Positions 22,948 to 35,499 of a stretch of DNA of 64,000 nt are shown in pieces. The number at the start of each line of letters is the position of its first letter. Position 1 is the first letter of the stretch. Source of the DNA: Cadophora sp. MPI-SDFR-AT-0126 (Eukaryota > Ascomycota > Leotiomycetes > Helotiales > Ploettnerulaceae); NCBI GenBank assembly GCA_020747065.1, contig JAGMVK010000004.1:1178001-1242000 (forward strand), in the 5' to 3' direction. The notes beneath the pieces are model-generated. The model did not search any database. It saw nothing but the letters and a program-made list of their open reading frames with translations, and was not told where the DNA came from. The position numbers were made by a program, and so were the translations under genes.

Positions 22948-24858
22948 TGTGCAAATGAAGAACAAAAGCTCAAAAAGATACACAAATGGTTGATACAGAG
23001 TTTATTAAGAGGAACAACAGAGACACTGCTACTCTCAAAGACTGGACCAAAAAGCTTGTTGGGCGGGTTTCTGGGGAAGTGGAGAGTGTGCAGAGCGGAG
23101 ACATCGTTGTTTATATTAGGGGCAGTCAAGCAACTGAAAGTGGGGTCTGGAGACATCCGGATCCCCAGGTCTGGGCCTATGTGGCGTCCTGACCTGATTG
23201 ACATCACCACCTTTCCCCTGCATGAAGTGTTTTGGGACGGACTCTCCCCCTTAAATAAAATAAGCAACGGAGTAATAACAACACTCGGGCACAAACGCAA
23301 GCAGGGGCTCCCAACCAACCAAGAACCTCTGAACCACATGATGTTCCCTAATTCGAGGATGTTGACGAGATCTGAAGGGTGGCATTACCCAATTTCCACC
23401 TTGCTTTATTCAAGGGGCCGGTTAGGACCAAGTAGAACAACCTTACCCTCAAGGGATGGATTTATTTATCCCTACCACCAAATAGTCTTGCGCATATCGT
23501 GGTGGAGAAGGGGTTTCTGGAAGTTTAATACCAATCATGGCAGAGCGGGATGAGTTTTGGGATCTGTGTGTTTCTCCCACACCTACGGAGGTACCTCCGT
23601 GGTATATATACTTGCTTGGAATTGAAGGAAGAGAAACAGAAACCCTATCAATCCTAGTATGGCCATACCTGTGCAAAAACAAGCATGTTCAAGCTGCTTC
23701 CTGTCAACGCTATTCAAGTCTAAAATTCAAAATTTAACACCGTACTACATATGAAAGAGGTACAGACCTCTTCGTCCTGAAAAAAGTTCGCACTGGGTGT
23801 ATCGTGACATTGCATTGCACGTGTGCCGCCACCTAGAAAAAACTAAGGTCGGAGCATCCCGTCCCGCTGATCACGCGAGCCGTCCCCGGATTTTAATTCC
23901 CTTATTGGTAGTTGACAACGAAGATCGTGCACGGTGCTTTACCTTCACCGAATCGGGAAGGTGGTACGAATGAGTTCTCATGAAGATGTGGGAGATACGG
24001 CAGCTATCTGCCTCTACCAACCAAACCCAACATCCACATAATTTACACTAGGAACTCATCAAGCAATCTTTATCATAGACTTTCTTCATCATCCAAGATC
24101 AGTCTGACACGGGTCCTGCAATCCTGACAATTCACCTCACATATTGAGCGTCTTAACCCTCTATAATTGAAGAGAGCTTTAAGCAAGAGATGGCACTTCT
24201 CGAGTCTTGAAATTGCATTTGAACGTGAGTACTTCCGTAAAGGTACCCGCATTCAACAAGTCACCAGAGTGGCAACATGTGAGATCCGGAAACAAACCAA
24301 AAGGAAAATCTTACGTTTTGAATAAGGGCAGTTTCAAGGGCAGTTTCAAGGGCGATTTGCTCCTCTTAGGTAACTCGATTAGGCTTAGCGCTGCAAGGCG
24401 GGTACCTCCATTGTAGATTAGAGCTTGACCTTCCTTTTGAACAACAATCAATTATCAATCAACACAGAACCAGAAAAACCCCCTTATTGCAATCGCAATA
24501 TACACCGTTTTAAACCAACACTTACAAAAAATCCCTTTAATATTCAGACATCCTCCTTCACGAACGATCTCATATTACAATCACCGAATCTCTTACTTGC
24601 AAATGTGATGGCGAATAGATTATCATTCTCTGATTCCGCAGGTTTATGCCGACTCAACTTTCAAGTCACCTGGCATCAAATTGGTAAAGACTAGGTCATG
24701 ATCGTATTTTCCACGGATCAATTTCAATATCTCCACATTTTCCCCTGAATAGTATGCCAAAACATCCTAAGTATTACTACATAATTGAGATAGAGGAAAG
24801 GGTACGAAACGCCACTTACAGAGAGCTCAATTGCTAAGTGAGTTGGCGTTAAAAGTAC
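22948..24858. other. Intergenic region, no supported gene
   Basis: About 1.9 kb. Open frames on the plus strand here overlap the 5' end of the neighbouring minus-strand gene and lack domains. A short direct repeat, GGGCAGTTTCAA twice plus GGGCGATTT, lies near 24325-24360. Confidence 0.45.
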
Positions 24859-26302
24859 TCAAGAAGTCGGTGATTTTGGCATTATCGGCAGCATCAGACT
24901 ACAACAAAAGTCTCCTGAGCCCAGATAAGGTGCTTGAGCAGCGCCAACAGACATTAGATTACCACCATTGACAGTCGATAGGTGATGTAAGGCATTGGAC
25001 ACCGTGTTGAGTTCTGATTGGATCATGTCGAAATATGTATCATGGAAGATCTGCACGGCTTGCCAATTGGCTTTGATGGAAACGACGTTGAAACGTGCTT
25101 GAAGCCAACGGAGGTCCAGTCGGTCTGGGTTGGCTTCTTGGGTCCAGTTGTGTATTGACGGCCGGACTTGAAAGATAGACTCGGCGGGAATCATGATATC
25201 GGTGAAATTCGTAAAGGCCTCAGGAGAGGCATTGTCCCATAATAGAACAATATGGCATGGCATGTGGGCTTTGAATTTGCTTGTACCCGTTTCCTGTTCA
25301 ATGCCTGATTTGTGACCTTGGAGCCGTAATGAGCGCAGTTGTAAACATGATCGAGGTATTCAGTACTTGAGACGTCACCGTATGTCGCATCACCAACGGC
25401 AACGACTGGAAGAGGGAATTTCTTCAAGTGGGATGCGGCAACAATGGAAAGGGAGTTGCCACCATCATGCAGAGCCCGGAAAAGGTCAGAATAGTCATTC
25501 AGAGCATAACGGAGACGACATCGCCGTTGGCAAGAACGCACTACCATGAAAAGTTAACCAAAGGCAATGGTAGAGAGTTTATAGAAATGACATCACAAGG
25601 GGATCTTGAAGAACCTTGCTGTCGATTTTGGTTGCATGAATACGTACATCTAATTGGATGACATTGGCTATGCCCAACCATACTGATTCCCAAAGAAGAG
25701 AGACCGCCACCAAGAATAAAGCCAGCACTGCCAACCAAAACTACGCACAGTTTCAGATCATAACAAGAAAATTTTGAGAAATCCGTGTACCTGCTCGACC
25801 ACCAACAACTGTGAGTTGGAAAGATTCCAGGTACTGATAAACCGCCGCCCATTTGTTGCCAGCTCCCACCACAAGAACAGATTCGTCATCAGAGAGTTGA
25901 AGTTGGTTCAAGCCAGAGTTTGATAATAGCACGCCAGATGAATCGATATTTGCAGCATCCGCGTTAGGCATGTACCCTCCTCCTCTCGTTGCGAATAGAA
26001 TTTGATTGTTGCTGAAGACTTTCACTTCAAAGGAAACATCCTGGGCAGTTGTTGGTGCGCAGATGAATGCTAGGTTGCGCCATGACTCCGAGGTGAAGTA
26101 ATCTTGGATGAGTTAGTTTTAAGACCGCTCGTAACATGTTGGGATATTACTCACCTTCATTGAGATCAGAGTACACAGCCTCGCCGGGGAAGAAAGTAAC
26201 TTCTGCCGAGTTCTGCTCCAAAATATTGAAGGAGTCTATAGCAGTAGCAGCAACAACCACCGTGCACGGCAGAAATGAGATGATGTAGCCTAGAAAATGC
26301 AT
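24859..26302 (-). pseudogene. FAD-linked (BBE-type) oxidoreductase pseudogene
   Basis: The order of motifs is that of a secreted flavin oxidase of the berberine-bridge/6-hydroxynicotine oxidase group. It has a signal peptide (MHFLGYIISFLPCTVVVAA), FATRGGGYMPNADA, VVGAGNKWAAVYQYLE, VVGGRAG, GFILGGGLSSLG, NQYGWA, VLANGDVVSV, DLFRALHDGGNSLSIVAASH, then ASPEAFTNFTDIM. Introns with good sites join the first parts. However, GLSSLG/NQYGWA, NQYGWA/NVIQLD, DVVSV/NDYSDL and AILFYYG/DNASPEAF each lie in different frames, so at least four single-base shifts are needed. The C-terminal substrate/BBE segment is also missing. It is a dead gene at the right end of the repeat-bounded island. Confidence 0.8.
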
Positions 26303-26439
26303 CTTATTGAAGTAGAATTAATGGGTTCCGGAGGAATCTCGGTCATAAGGGAGCCTAAACAGGATCCACGTATAGAGACAAGGAAAGTGTAACCAGGCTT
26401 AAGGGAGCCAAGACGGGTCCCTTAGGTACTAAAATAGCA

Positions 26440-26565
26440 CCTCAGCTCACTCTGCCGCTTTCTGCTATTGCTCACCGCGGCTCACCCACTTCCCACGCTC
26501 GCCTTACCTTTACTCACCTTAGGTCACCCAACATCGCTGATAAAGCAGCCTTGCTCACCTTTCTG
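26440..26565. repeat. CTCACC-rich cluster (right)
   Basis: At least four CTCACC units plus several degenerate ones (CTCACT, TTACC, GTCACC), on the same strand as the 19163-19275 cluster and 25 bp inside the inverted repeat at 26590-26605. Confidence 0.65.
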
Positions 26566-26589
26566 AACAGAAACAGATTTCGTGCAGGC

Positions 26590-26605
26590 GATTATTCTGG
26601 ATAAA
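26590..26605 (-). repeat. Right inner inverted repeat, 16 bp
   Basis: GATTATTCTGGATAAA, exact reverse complement of 19095-19110. Confidence 0.65.
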
Positions 26606-26625
26606 TAACCAGCTGATATTTCGCG

Positions 26626-26650
26626 CTAAAATGTCCAAGTGAGCGGTGGT
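26626..26650 (-). repeat. Right outer inverted repeat of island
   Basis: CTAAAATGTC followed by AGCGG; read in reverse it gives CCGCT, six bases, then GACATTTTAG, the same arrangement as 18896-18916 with one base difference in spacing. Confidence 0.45.
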
Positions 26651-26655
26651 TTACT

Positions 26656-29304
26656 ATTGAGGGCTTCAAAAGCTTGCTCGTGCGGAGTTATTCCTGGACT
26701 ACATGGCATCACCAAGACAATTGATAGTATACTTAATTTTCGAGTTTGAAGTTTTTGAAGAAATGGTGTATGCATTTTAATGCTTTCCGTATGATTAGAA
26801 TCAGTAACTTTACTGTTTTGAGTGGACGACTTTTTAGTCACGTTCTAATCCCGTTTCTCAACCTATGGGTGCAACCCAAGACCCAGGCAGAACATGTGTG
26901 CTGTTGGAGCAACAGCACGAACTCGAAAGCAAGAATCTCTACCTTTAAGTACTTTTTCCCTCTATGTTTGCATGCGTATGGACTCGTAGTAATCGCAAGG
27001 ACGGGGGGGCTTCCCCTTCCTGACGGGCCCCGTCCGTTCCATTTTTGTCGTGTGGGGAAGCAAGGAAGAAAGGCAAAGACACGCGAGGACATATCTCCTC
27101 GATTGCTTCAGTACCACGTGAACACATATAGCTTGGGTGCTGGGCTGAAGTTCACACGAACCGAAAGCAAGCTAGACGCATTTGACTTTCGAGATCACAT
27201 AGAATAAGAGGTCCTCTACGCTGCGTATACCCCACCCAACCGCCCTTGAATACGAGTGCCAGGCTTCACCTAGCACGATCCCGAAAGTAAGTACGCTTTG
27301 AGTATACAAAAAAGTATATTATACTTCCTAAGACGAAAAAGCTTGTGTACTATGTAAAAACATACAAATTTCAGGTGAATTTAAGGGAATGAACTATCTA
27401 ATCATAGGTTCCAAATGTACGTGAAAAAGTGAAAACAAGGTCATAAGGGAGAAAAATCGTAAAGTCTAGTTGTAGGGCTGATACTTTTTGCCTCAAGTGG
27501 AAGCGTTAAGCCCTTTCTCCAATCGTTCCTCCCTGCTTTCGGAATGAGGTATCAGGCATGGGAGCAAGACGGTATGTAAAGATTGATATCATAGGTCTTT
27601 TACAGGAAACAACTAAGTTAAAGAGCCCTCAGAGGGGAAGTTGCTCGTTACATACAGAAAGCGGATTTGAAATCCCTCCGGTGGTACTCCGGCACTTTGT
27701 CGAGACCCTTTTCCAAGTCCTTGGGTCACTTCAACGTTACAGCCATCATACCCAAAAGGTTCATCGATTATCGGTGCACAGTCTGTTTTGACTGTCAGGA
27801 ACTCCTACATTTGAAGGTTGGGAAAGAATCTTAAGCAATACTCTTTGAGCTTGCCTTCTTCACCTAGTCCTGAATAAAAGTACCTGAATCGTTGAGACAT
27901 TTGGATCCCTCATTTCGATCAGTATGATGGACAATTACATAAACATATCATACGATAGAACACAGTCCTCGGAGACTGCGCGGGGTAGTCTATCACATGG
28001 TGAAAGAGAGATGATTCGGACTGGAGGGACTCAATAGAATTCAATTCCCATTCCCAGCCAAGTAAGAGGTCCAGAAGAAATAAATAAACCCTCCTCGGAG
28101 GAAGGTGGTGGTCAAAATCTCAACTCGGCACGACAATACTCCGCGTTCATCGCAAAACCCTCCATCGGGGTTATCTCATGTCTCCAAGACACAGCAAATC
28201 CAGCCATAACCGAATCCGTTTGACCCTCTCAGCCTTTCCCCGCAATGCAGCCCAGCCGAGCCTGACCGGAATGATCTCCCGCTCCTGCGGGGTCCAGGGG
28301 TCCTTGTCCGGCTTGCCTTGCCTTCCTTGCCATGCCATGCCATACAGGCGGTGAGTGCTGCAAACTAACTGATTGTAGAGCTTACATAACATCGAGCATG
28401 CCAGGCCGCAAAGAGAAAATGAAGAGAAGAAGAAGGAAAAAGCCAGCCCACGAAAGATAAAATGAAATAATAAGCTAGACCTCGTTCTCATTACCAATGC
28501 ATTACTTTATACTTTGGATCCAGAACAGTCGGTCTCACATGAAAAGACGTGCTCTGCTTTGTGTAAAACCTAGAAATTCGTTTTCAACCAAAATTTGAGT
28601 TTAAGGTCTTGGTTCTCGATGTCGTGCTCAATCACGTTTTATCGATGCCTGGATCGTAGACGAGAGCCGCCACTTTGCGCCTCCGCTTTTTCTGACTTAG
28701 AGCTTGAGTGAGATCCATCCCATGACTGACAAAACGTAATAGGGAGCAAGGAGAAGTCAGTCCTCAGCCCAATGTGCTTTGCATTTCCGAGAGAATTTTA
28801 GAGTGAGGTCGCAATTCATAATTGCCTCACTTTATATTTGCCATTAAATCTCGCAGGACTGGACTGGACCAAAGAAGGCAGAGATACGGCCAATCAATCC
28901 TGGCCCTGCAATCATTTCTTCGCTTGGAACTTTCAACCCTGGGGCCGGCCGCCGACACCCTCACCAGCAATCAGAATTCGTTTGCGCCTCAACTCATCCC
29001 GTTCGCCAGGCCAGACCTAGCAACCTTGTCGTCCCAAGCACGCCATCTACCAGAAAGTGACGACCTCGTCGCCGCTCGCCTTTCCCAACCTACCCTGCTC
29101 TGCCCTGTGCCAACTCACATTCCTTGTCCTACAAAGAAAGCATTGCACTCTTCCCCTGGCCGATCACGACTTTCACCCAGCACGGCATTGATGCGCTTCC
29201 TCATCTGAGTCAGATTGCCGCTCCTGGCCCTCGTACAACTTTCTCCTCTCCTCTCCTCCGCGCGGCTGAGGGACCAGTCCTGCCCTCTCTCCTTCGTCCA
29301 AATT
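26656..29304. other. Intergenic region upstream of sconB, no supported gene
   Basis: About 2.6 kb. Frames here are short, overlapping and domain-free. The last ~450 bp before 29305 is C/T-rich with several CCAATC-like and pyrimidine tracts and likely contains the promoter and long leader of the sconB-type gene. Confidence 0.5.
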
Positions 29305-31580
29305 ATGGCGTCAATTCCTCACACCGACCCTATGGCCCTGCGCCAATCCATAGAAGTACCATCCGACCGCCGAACAAAGGACTCCCTACACAACCAGCAC
29401 CATACCTCTTCGAAACGCAACAGCGCCCTGGCCAACGGTCATGCCATGACTATCGAAATGCCGTCAGATTCGCAGACAGGCATGCAAGAGCACACAATGC
29501 AAATGGCTGCTGCTGTCCTTTCGGAAGCCGGAGATCCTCCGTCTCATGATAATTGCAATCGCCAGCACGAAGGCGACGGAACAGATCCCACCATCGCTTT
29601 ATCCTCAACAAACAAGGTCGCAGGTATGACGGTCGCGCCATTTCTTGCCAGGCATATACCTGAGCAGTATGCTCCGAAGGGGTTGGGTTCTACTTCGACG
29701 ACGACGCAGAAGGACCCGAATACAAAGTACTGCTATCGCCATCGGCCAGACTCGAAATGTAGGAGGACGGCAGACGAGCCTACGATGGAGAACTTGCAGA
29801 GGGTATGTTAAGGACTTGTAGGATGGCTGAGGACATGGCTGACTGGTAATAGGAACTCGAGACCTTATCTCAAGGAGATCAACAAGGTATATCGCACGTC
29901 TGGTCACTCTTCTCCGCCGCGCCCGCCAAACACAGGAATCTCATGCTTCAGGGCATCCTCACGCAATGTTGTTTCCCTCAGCTTTCATACCTCTCCACCG
30001 CTGTACGAGACCTCATTCGAATCGACTTCATCGCTGCTCTTCCTTCCGAGATATCATTCAAGATTTTGTGCTACCTAGATACGACGTCGCTATGTAAGGC
30101 GGCGCAGGTCAGTCAGAAGTGGAGGATATTGGCCGACGATGATGTGGTATGGCATAAGATGTGCGAGCAACATATTGATCGCAAATGTATCAAATGCGGT
30201 TGGGGTTTGCCATTACTGGAAAGGAAGAGATTGAGAGACTGGAAACGGCAACAACAGCTGCGAGCTACGGGACGAGGTCTCAACGAATGGTCGCCGAACC
30301 TCACCCCAATCCCCGATGAACATGGAAGTCTGGAAATGGTCAAGGCTCCATCGTTGAACGGATCGACGAAGAGAGATGCTACTACTTTTCATTCCGATGT
30401 GATGGCGACATCACCCGAAGCAAGTAAACGGCAAAGAATGAACCCAGAAGATTCATACTTTGGCAAGCCGAAATTCCGGCCATGGAAGGATGTTTACAAG
30501 GATCGATTCAAGGTTGGAACGAACTGGAAATATGGAAGGTGTTCGACCAAGATCTTTAGAGGTCATACAAATGGTGTCATGTGTCTTCAATTTGATGATA
30601 ACATTCTGGCTACTGGATCCTATGACTCGACTATCAAGATTTGGGATATTGAGACTGGAGAATGTTTACGCACGCTTCGAGGCCATACTTCTGGAATTAG
30701 GGCGCTTCAATTCGACGATATGAAGCTTATCAGTGGAAGTCTCGATAGGACACTACGGGTCTGGAACTGGCGAACAGGAGAATGTATGTCTACCTACCAA
30801 GGTCATACCGAAGGCGTGATAGCAGTCAATTTTGAAGGAAACATTCTGGCCTCGGGTTCCGTGGACAAAAGTGTCAAGATATGGAATTTCGAAGATAAAT
30901 CGACTTTCTGTCTTCGAGGTCACAAAGACTGGGTGAACGCTGTCAGAGTAGACTCCGCATCTCGAACCGTCTTCTCCGCCTCCGACGATTGTACAATTCG
31001 ACTATGGGATCTCGATACCCGAAAAACGATTCGAATTTTCGAAGCACACGTTGGTCAAGTACAGCAAGTCACTCTCCTGCCCCCGGAGTACGAACCCGAA
31101 GATATTGACGGCGAAGACGACGACGGAACAAGCAGTACAGCCAGCTCAGCCGACCTCCACACACCCCTTTCACAAACGGATCAACCCTATGGCGAGGACT
31201 GGCCTAGCACACGTCCTCATCCGCCCCGCTATATGATCACTGGCGCTCTGGACTCTACCGTCCGTCTCTGGGACGTCTCTACCGGCCGCTGTCTCAAAAC
31301 CATGTTCGGCCACGTCGAAGGCGTTTGGGCCGTCGCAGCCGATACTCTCCGCGTCGTCTCCGGTGCCGAGGACCGCATGGTCAAAGTCTGGGACGCGAGG
31401 ACGGGCAAGTGCGAGAAGACCTTTTCCGGACATGTCGGGCCTGTGACGTGTATTGGACTTAGCGATAGTAAGATGGTCACCGGAAGTGAGGATTGCGAGG
31501 TTAGGTTGTATAGCTTCAAGATGGACGAGAGCGAGATGCCGGATCCAGATGTGGTGGTTGCACATACACCTTCGCAGTAG
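29305..31580 (+). CDS. sconB: F-box/WD40 SCF subunit, sulfur controller (sconB/Met30-type)
   Basis: Substrate adaptor of an SCF ubiquitin ligase that restrains the sulfur-assimilation activator (Cys3/MetR) when sulfur is plentiful; nuclear/cytosolic. Two exons, 29305-29802 and 29853-31580, phase-0 intron, 741 residues. The segment after the intron ([20 protein letters not shown]) is the conserved pre-F-box region. The F-box is at about 228-272 ([20 protein letters not shown]). A linker with [13 protein letters not shown] leads into seven WD40 blades from about residue 375 ([17 protein letters not shown]) to 735. An acidic insert ([12 protein letters not shown]) separates blades 5 and 6, as in other family members. 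The N-terminal ~120 residues are low-complexity; the ATG at 29332 is an alternative start. Sequence match to the family is strong. Confidence 0.92.
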
Positions 31581-33769
31581 ATGGAGGTGGGGGACTCTCT
31601 TTACTTTTCGATGCATTTCTGCAAGCATGTGCATGTGTTCATTCGTTTGCGTTCTCTTCTCGGCTGGATATCTGGAATGGCGCATAAAATGGGAAAGGCG
31701 GACTGGCCTCAAGGCAACAAACAACACAAGGAGGAGCACACGAGCAAGCGTTGATTTTCAATTCTTTCGGTTTTTCCCTAGGTTTGGGATTGATTTTTAG
31801 TTCGATACCTTTGCTGCATGCTCTCTTTCTGCTTCGATGGCAATCGACAATGACAATGGTTGGTGCAAAGGCGATGGGAATCGGATGACATGGTATGGGA
31901 TTTTGGGATGGACGATGGCGTTCTTGGAGTATGGTTTGGTTTGATTTGATTTGAGGCATTGATGCGATGGAGGCTAGACTGTCCGATGTGCTTCTCTGTT
32001 GTCATGCTATGCTTAGATGAGATAGGAAATTTGATTCAATTTGATTCAACTCCAACTTCACGTCGTTTCTGTCTGTCTGTCTGTTCGTCTATTCATGTCA
32101 GCTAACACTTCACCGTCAAACCACCTCGATTGAATCAGCTTGCCTGGACAAGTGAAGCACTTGTGGATTCGTGCACATTTCATCTGGGCTGTCTGTATAC
32201 AACTATCATTATTCCATACTCCACTGTACTATGTCCAATGTCCTGAAAGGCTCAGTACATTCCTTCTTTTCCTTTATAAGTCAGGAAGATCTCAACCTCG
32301 ATGTCCATGTCAAAGTTGGCTGTATCCTATCCAATCCCGTCTTAACCCAGATTCAGTTTTCATTCTCCTCTCCTTACGACAGATATCAGCAGGTAAACGT
32401 CGTGGAATGATGTTGCGACTTGAAAGTGAGTAGATCTGATCGATTCTGGGTCTCTGGTTTTTAAGAGAATGGAAGCAACGAGTGACAGGAAGGGGGAGTG
32501 GTGGCTAAGTGAAGGTAAAGTAAAGTATTATGGAATGTTTCAAAGCTTTCTAAGGACTTTGGTGCCGCCTTTTGTGATGCTGTGAATTATTGGGGGGTTT
32601 TTGAGTTGGGGTTTTGGTGTATGTCCAGGGTGGAGTCTGGGGTCTATGTGGTTTTTGATATTGGGATTTAGGGGATGGGAATTGGGGGGTGGGGGATGGG
32701 GGATGGGGGATGGGGGATGGATGTGAGGTTTTGGGTTTTAGGGTTTGGGTTTTAGGATGATGGATGGAATGGGGATGGGGAGTGGGAGAGGGCAGGTAAT
32801 GTGTTGTGGGATGTTTCGAGAGTCTTTGAGGGCTTAGAAATCGCTTATTAGCGATGTTGTACGGCGTCTCTTGTAGTTCCCTGTCCAAGATTAACATGGG
32901 ATTTACGTGGTCTCCGAAGTTAGTGTGTGAGGAAATAGATATAAGGTTCTGAGTTCTGGTTTCGAGGACGATGGCCGGGGGCTCCATGGGTGATTTCTCA
33001 ATAAGTGAAGCCTCGTGGAATGGAGTGTTTCGAAGTGTTTCGAAATTTTTTTTTAGGAATTCTGAAGATGCTCTCTGCCACGGTGAGTAGGTTAGGGAAC
33101 CCTTTCGAATTTTCACTTTGGTGCTTAAGATTGAGTTGGCGTTTTCGTAGTCTTGGGTTGTAGTATGCGAGGAAATGGATATCCGGTCACGTATTGTTTT
33201 TATCATTTTATCTCCGAACCTTGACCTTGTGGAAGTTGAAGTTATGGTAGTTCATTTGAAACTTTAGATGTCTGGGAATATGTCGATTAGAATGTGCTAG
33301 GAACGACATGTAGTGAGTGTAGACGGTCAAATCCTCGAGCATAAGTTTACATATAACGAAGTTGTGTCGAAGGATACGAAACATGACCATGCTATTGCTG
33401 TGTTTATCTTGGTATCATCTGACAATGTGCTCGGTAGCTTTTGGGACATACTGGTCCTTGGCTATCAATTGCTATTGCCTTGGATCCTATGGATTGACTT
33501 GCTGCACTGTAGTGCTCAATCGTCTTACAGATAATAGGTCGGTCATGTTTAGGATATTGATCTAAGTGAATGGTTGATTCACGTTATTTCTATATCTTAT
33601 CAGAGACAAATTTCCTAGTCTGAGTCTCAATCCTGGCTCCCCATGAGTTCTATCTCCTCAGAAGTTGGAATCAAATCGACTTTTTCCAAAGCCCCTCTTC
33701 GTGATCCAAGTACTACGCTCTCTAGCACCCTCAAAACCCCACAGAAAACCAGAATAATTGTACCTCATC
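31581..33769. other. Intergenic region with diverged internal repeats
   Basis: About 2.2 kb between convergent genes with no supported coding. Between about 32530 and 33200 similar blocks recur: GTTTCxAAG-type stretches near 32540, 32810 and 33020, and AAGATT...GTCT...GAGGAAAT(A/G)GATAT near 32888-32945 and 33127-33183. Confidence 0.4.
32691..32718 (+). repeat. GGGGGAT tandem repeat (x4)
   Basis: Four perfect 7-bp units followed by degenerate copies. The plus strand has enough G-runs to form a G-quadruplex. Confidence 0.9.
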
Positions 33770-35499
33770 TTATACATAACTCATACTCCATGTCCCCATG
33801 CCCTCTGGAATAACCTCCTTCTCCAGCCCACTCGGATTGCTCACCGTCATCGCCACAGGTGCCTTCCTCATAAAGCTCTGCAACACGTCTTTTGGGATGA
33901 CATTCAAGTACCCGGAGTGGAAACACATGAAGAAGAACTTGTACTCTTTCACGAATTGCACGAGTAGATCTTGCAGCGAGGAGGCGAGGATCATGTGTGG
34001 GAAGCGCTCGGAGATTATGTCGAGCTTGGGTGGGATGAGCTTGTATGCTGCTTCTGTAGTGGTGGGAGTGGTACGGTTAGCTGGGTCCAACAAAATGCCA
34101 TCGTTACCTCTGGAGAGAGATGATGGATCTGGTGAGAAGATATAAATAGAGAGGAAAAATTAAACACACCAAGACCAAAATTAATCAACGTCTTCTGCAT
34201 ATCCAGTACGCGATATTTCGTGTAGAGAGTAGAGTTATTGGATGACTGCTCTCTCTTCCTACCAGCGATATGGATTTTGTACATGACGATCTCGAAGATA
34301 TCACTTTTGGCGTTGAGTAAGCGAGTGAAGAAATCGGTGTCGGGCTCCAAGCGAGAGGGGCTATTGACCATGTCCATCACTATTTCCTTCTCGATGATCC
34401 ATGTGAATCTACATTGTACTCATCAGTCATTGATATCGCTTAGAAGTTGAAAGGACCTGGTTCAAATGAACAGAGGAGCAAGGGAAGAGGAAAAGGGAAC
34501 GGCCAACACACCCCTGCCAAAAACTGACCGCCGTCCCAAAACTCTCCATCGTTCGTCCAAGCACGCTCGCACACCCCTGATTGATCCCCACAATCCACTC
34601 ATTCCTCCTCGGGCTCCCTTGAGTCTCCAATTCCGTCCACATCACCGGTTCGCTTGCCCACTTCCTCACCATCTCCCTGAATTCCACGGGTCTAAGCACG
34701 AATCCTTCTGAGTCCAGCCACATGCCATAATCATACTCGAAATACGCCGCTGCAGCGAGTTTCTTCACGGACTGGTATTTGTACTTGCCATAGGCGGCGA
34801 CCAGGGAACTCGTGTCGTTTACGTGAGTGAGGTTCTGGATGCTAGGTGGGAGGATGTCGTAGAGGTTGTGGAGTGTCAGCTGGGGTGGATAGGTGAGATG
34901 TGCGGAGTTGGTCGTGTCGTAGGATAGGTAGTTTGGTGTGCAGGATGGGGCGGTGGGGGATGAAAGGAGGGCTTGTAAGGCTTGGACTTCGGCGGGGGAG
35001 CTGAGTATTATGGAGATGTTGATGTGGGAGAGATCGGTTATGAGGCATGCCATTGAGTGCAGCATGGCGAGGACTTGGGGGAAGTGGGGTTTCTGAATAT
35101 GGGGTTGAGGGTTAGTTGGATGGGATAGTTGTGTCGACTTTGGAGACTTGCAAATGTTGGGATGATGACCTGGACTTTCATGTCCGAGGCTGATTTCGGT
35201 GTCCCTTTATTATTGAGAAAAGAATCTTGGATGTCGATTGTATCTGTCAAGGATAGGACAATATACAGAATACAGCAGAGACTGATGACCATCGAGGCCC
35301 AAAGTGCGAACTGTATTCTCAGTCTGTTCCCATTCTGCCGTTGCTGATCTGTCCACGTAACTTCTTCTTTCTGGCTCTCATCGATCTCGCTCTGTTGCTG
35401 ATCCGCGAGAAGGGTTTCGCTTGAGGCATCTGCAGCTTTGGCTTGACTTCTATGTGCATTGCCGAAGGAACTTGAAAATAGAGCACGAAATCGTTTCAT
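33770..35499 (-). CDS. Type II membrane glycosyltransferase-like protein
   Basis: Four exons: 35499-35152, 35092-34512, 34408-34170, 34128-33770; 508 residues in frame. A basic/polar cytosolic tail of about 61 residues is followed by one transmembrane helix (62-84, IQFALWASMVISLCCILYIV) and a lumenal domain, the topology of Golgi glycosyltransferases. The core begins VQVIIPTF, has a donor-site-like helix KYQSVKKL and an acidic triad Asp243-Ser-Glu245 in GMWLDSEGF in place of a classic DxD. Later it carries EPDTDFFTRLLN and EYKFFFMCFHSGYL. I do not recognise a specific CAZy family. The first intron is a GC-AG intron (GCAAGT donor at 35151, acceptor ATTCAG, with a CTAAC branch site); a GT-AG alternative there breaks the frame. 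Confidence 0.75.

Noticed and set aside
22816..23553. 245-codon plus-strand frame
   Set aside because: Its first part is antisense to the first exon of the intact multi-TM gene and the rest has no recognisable features.
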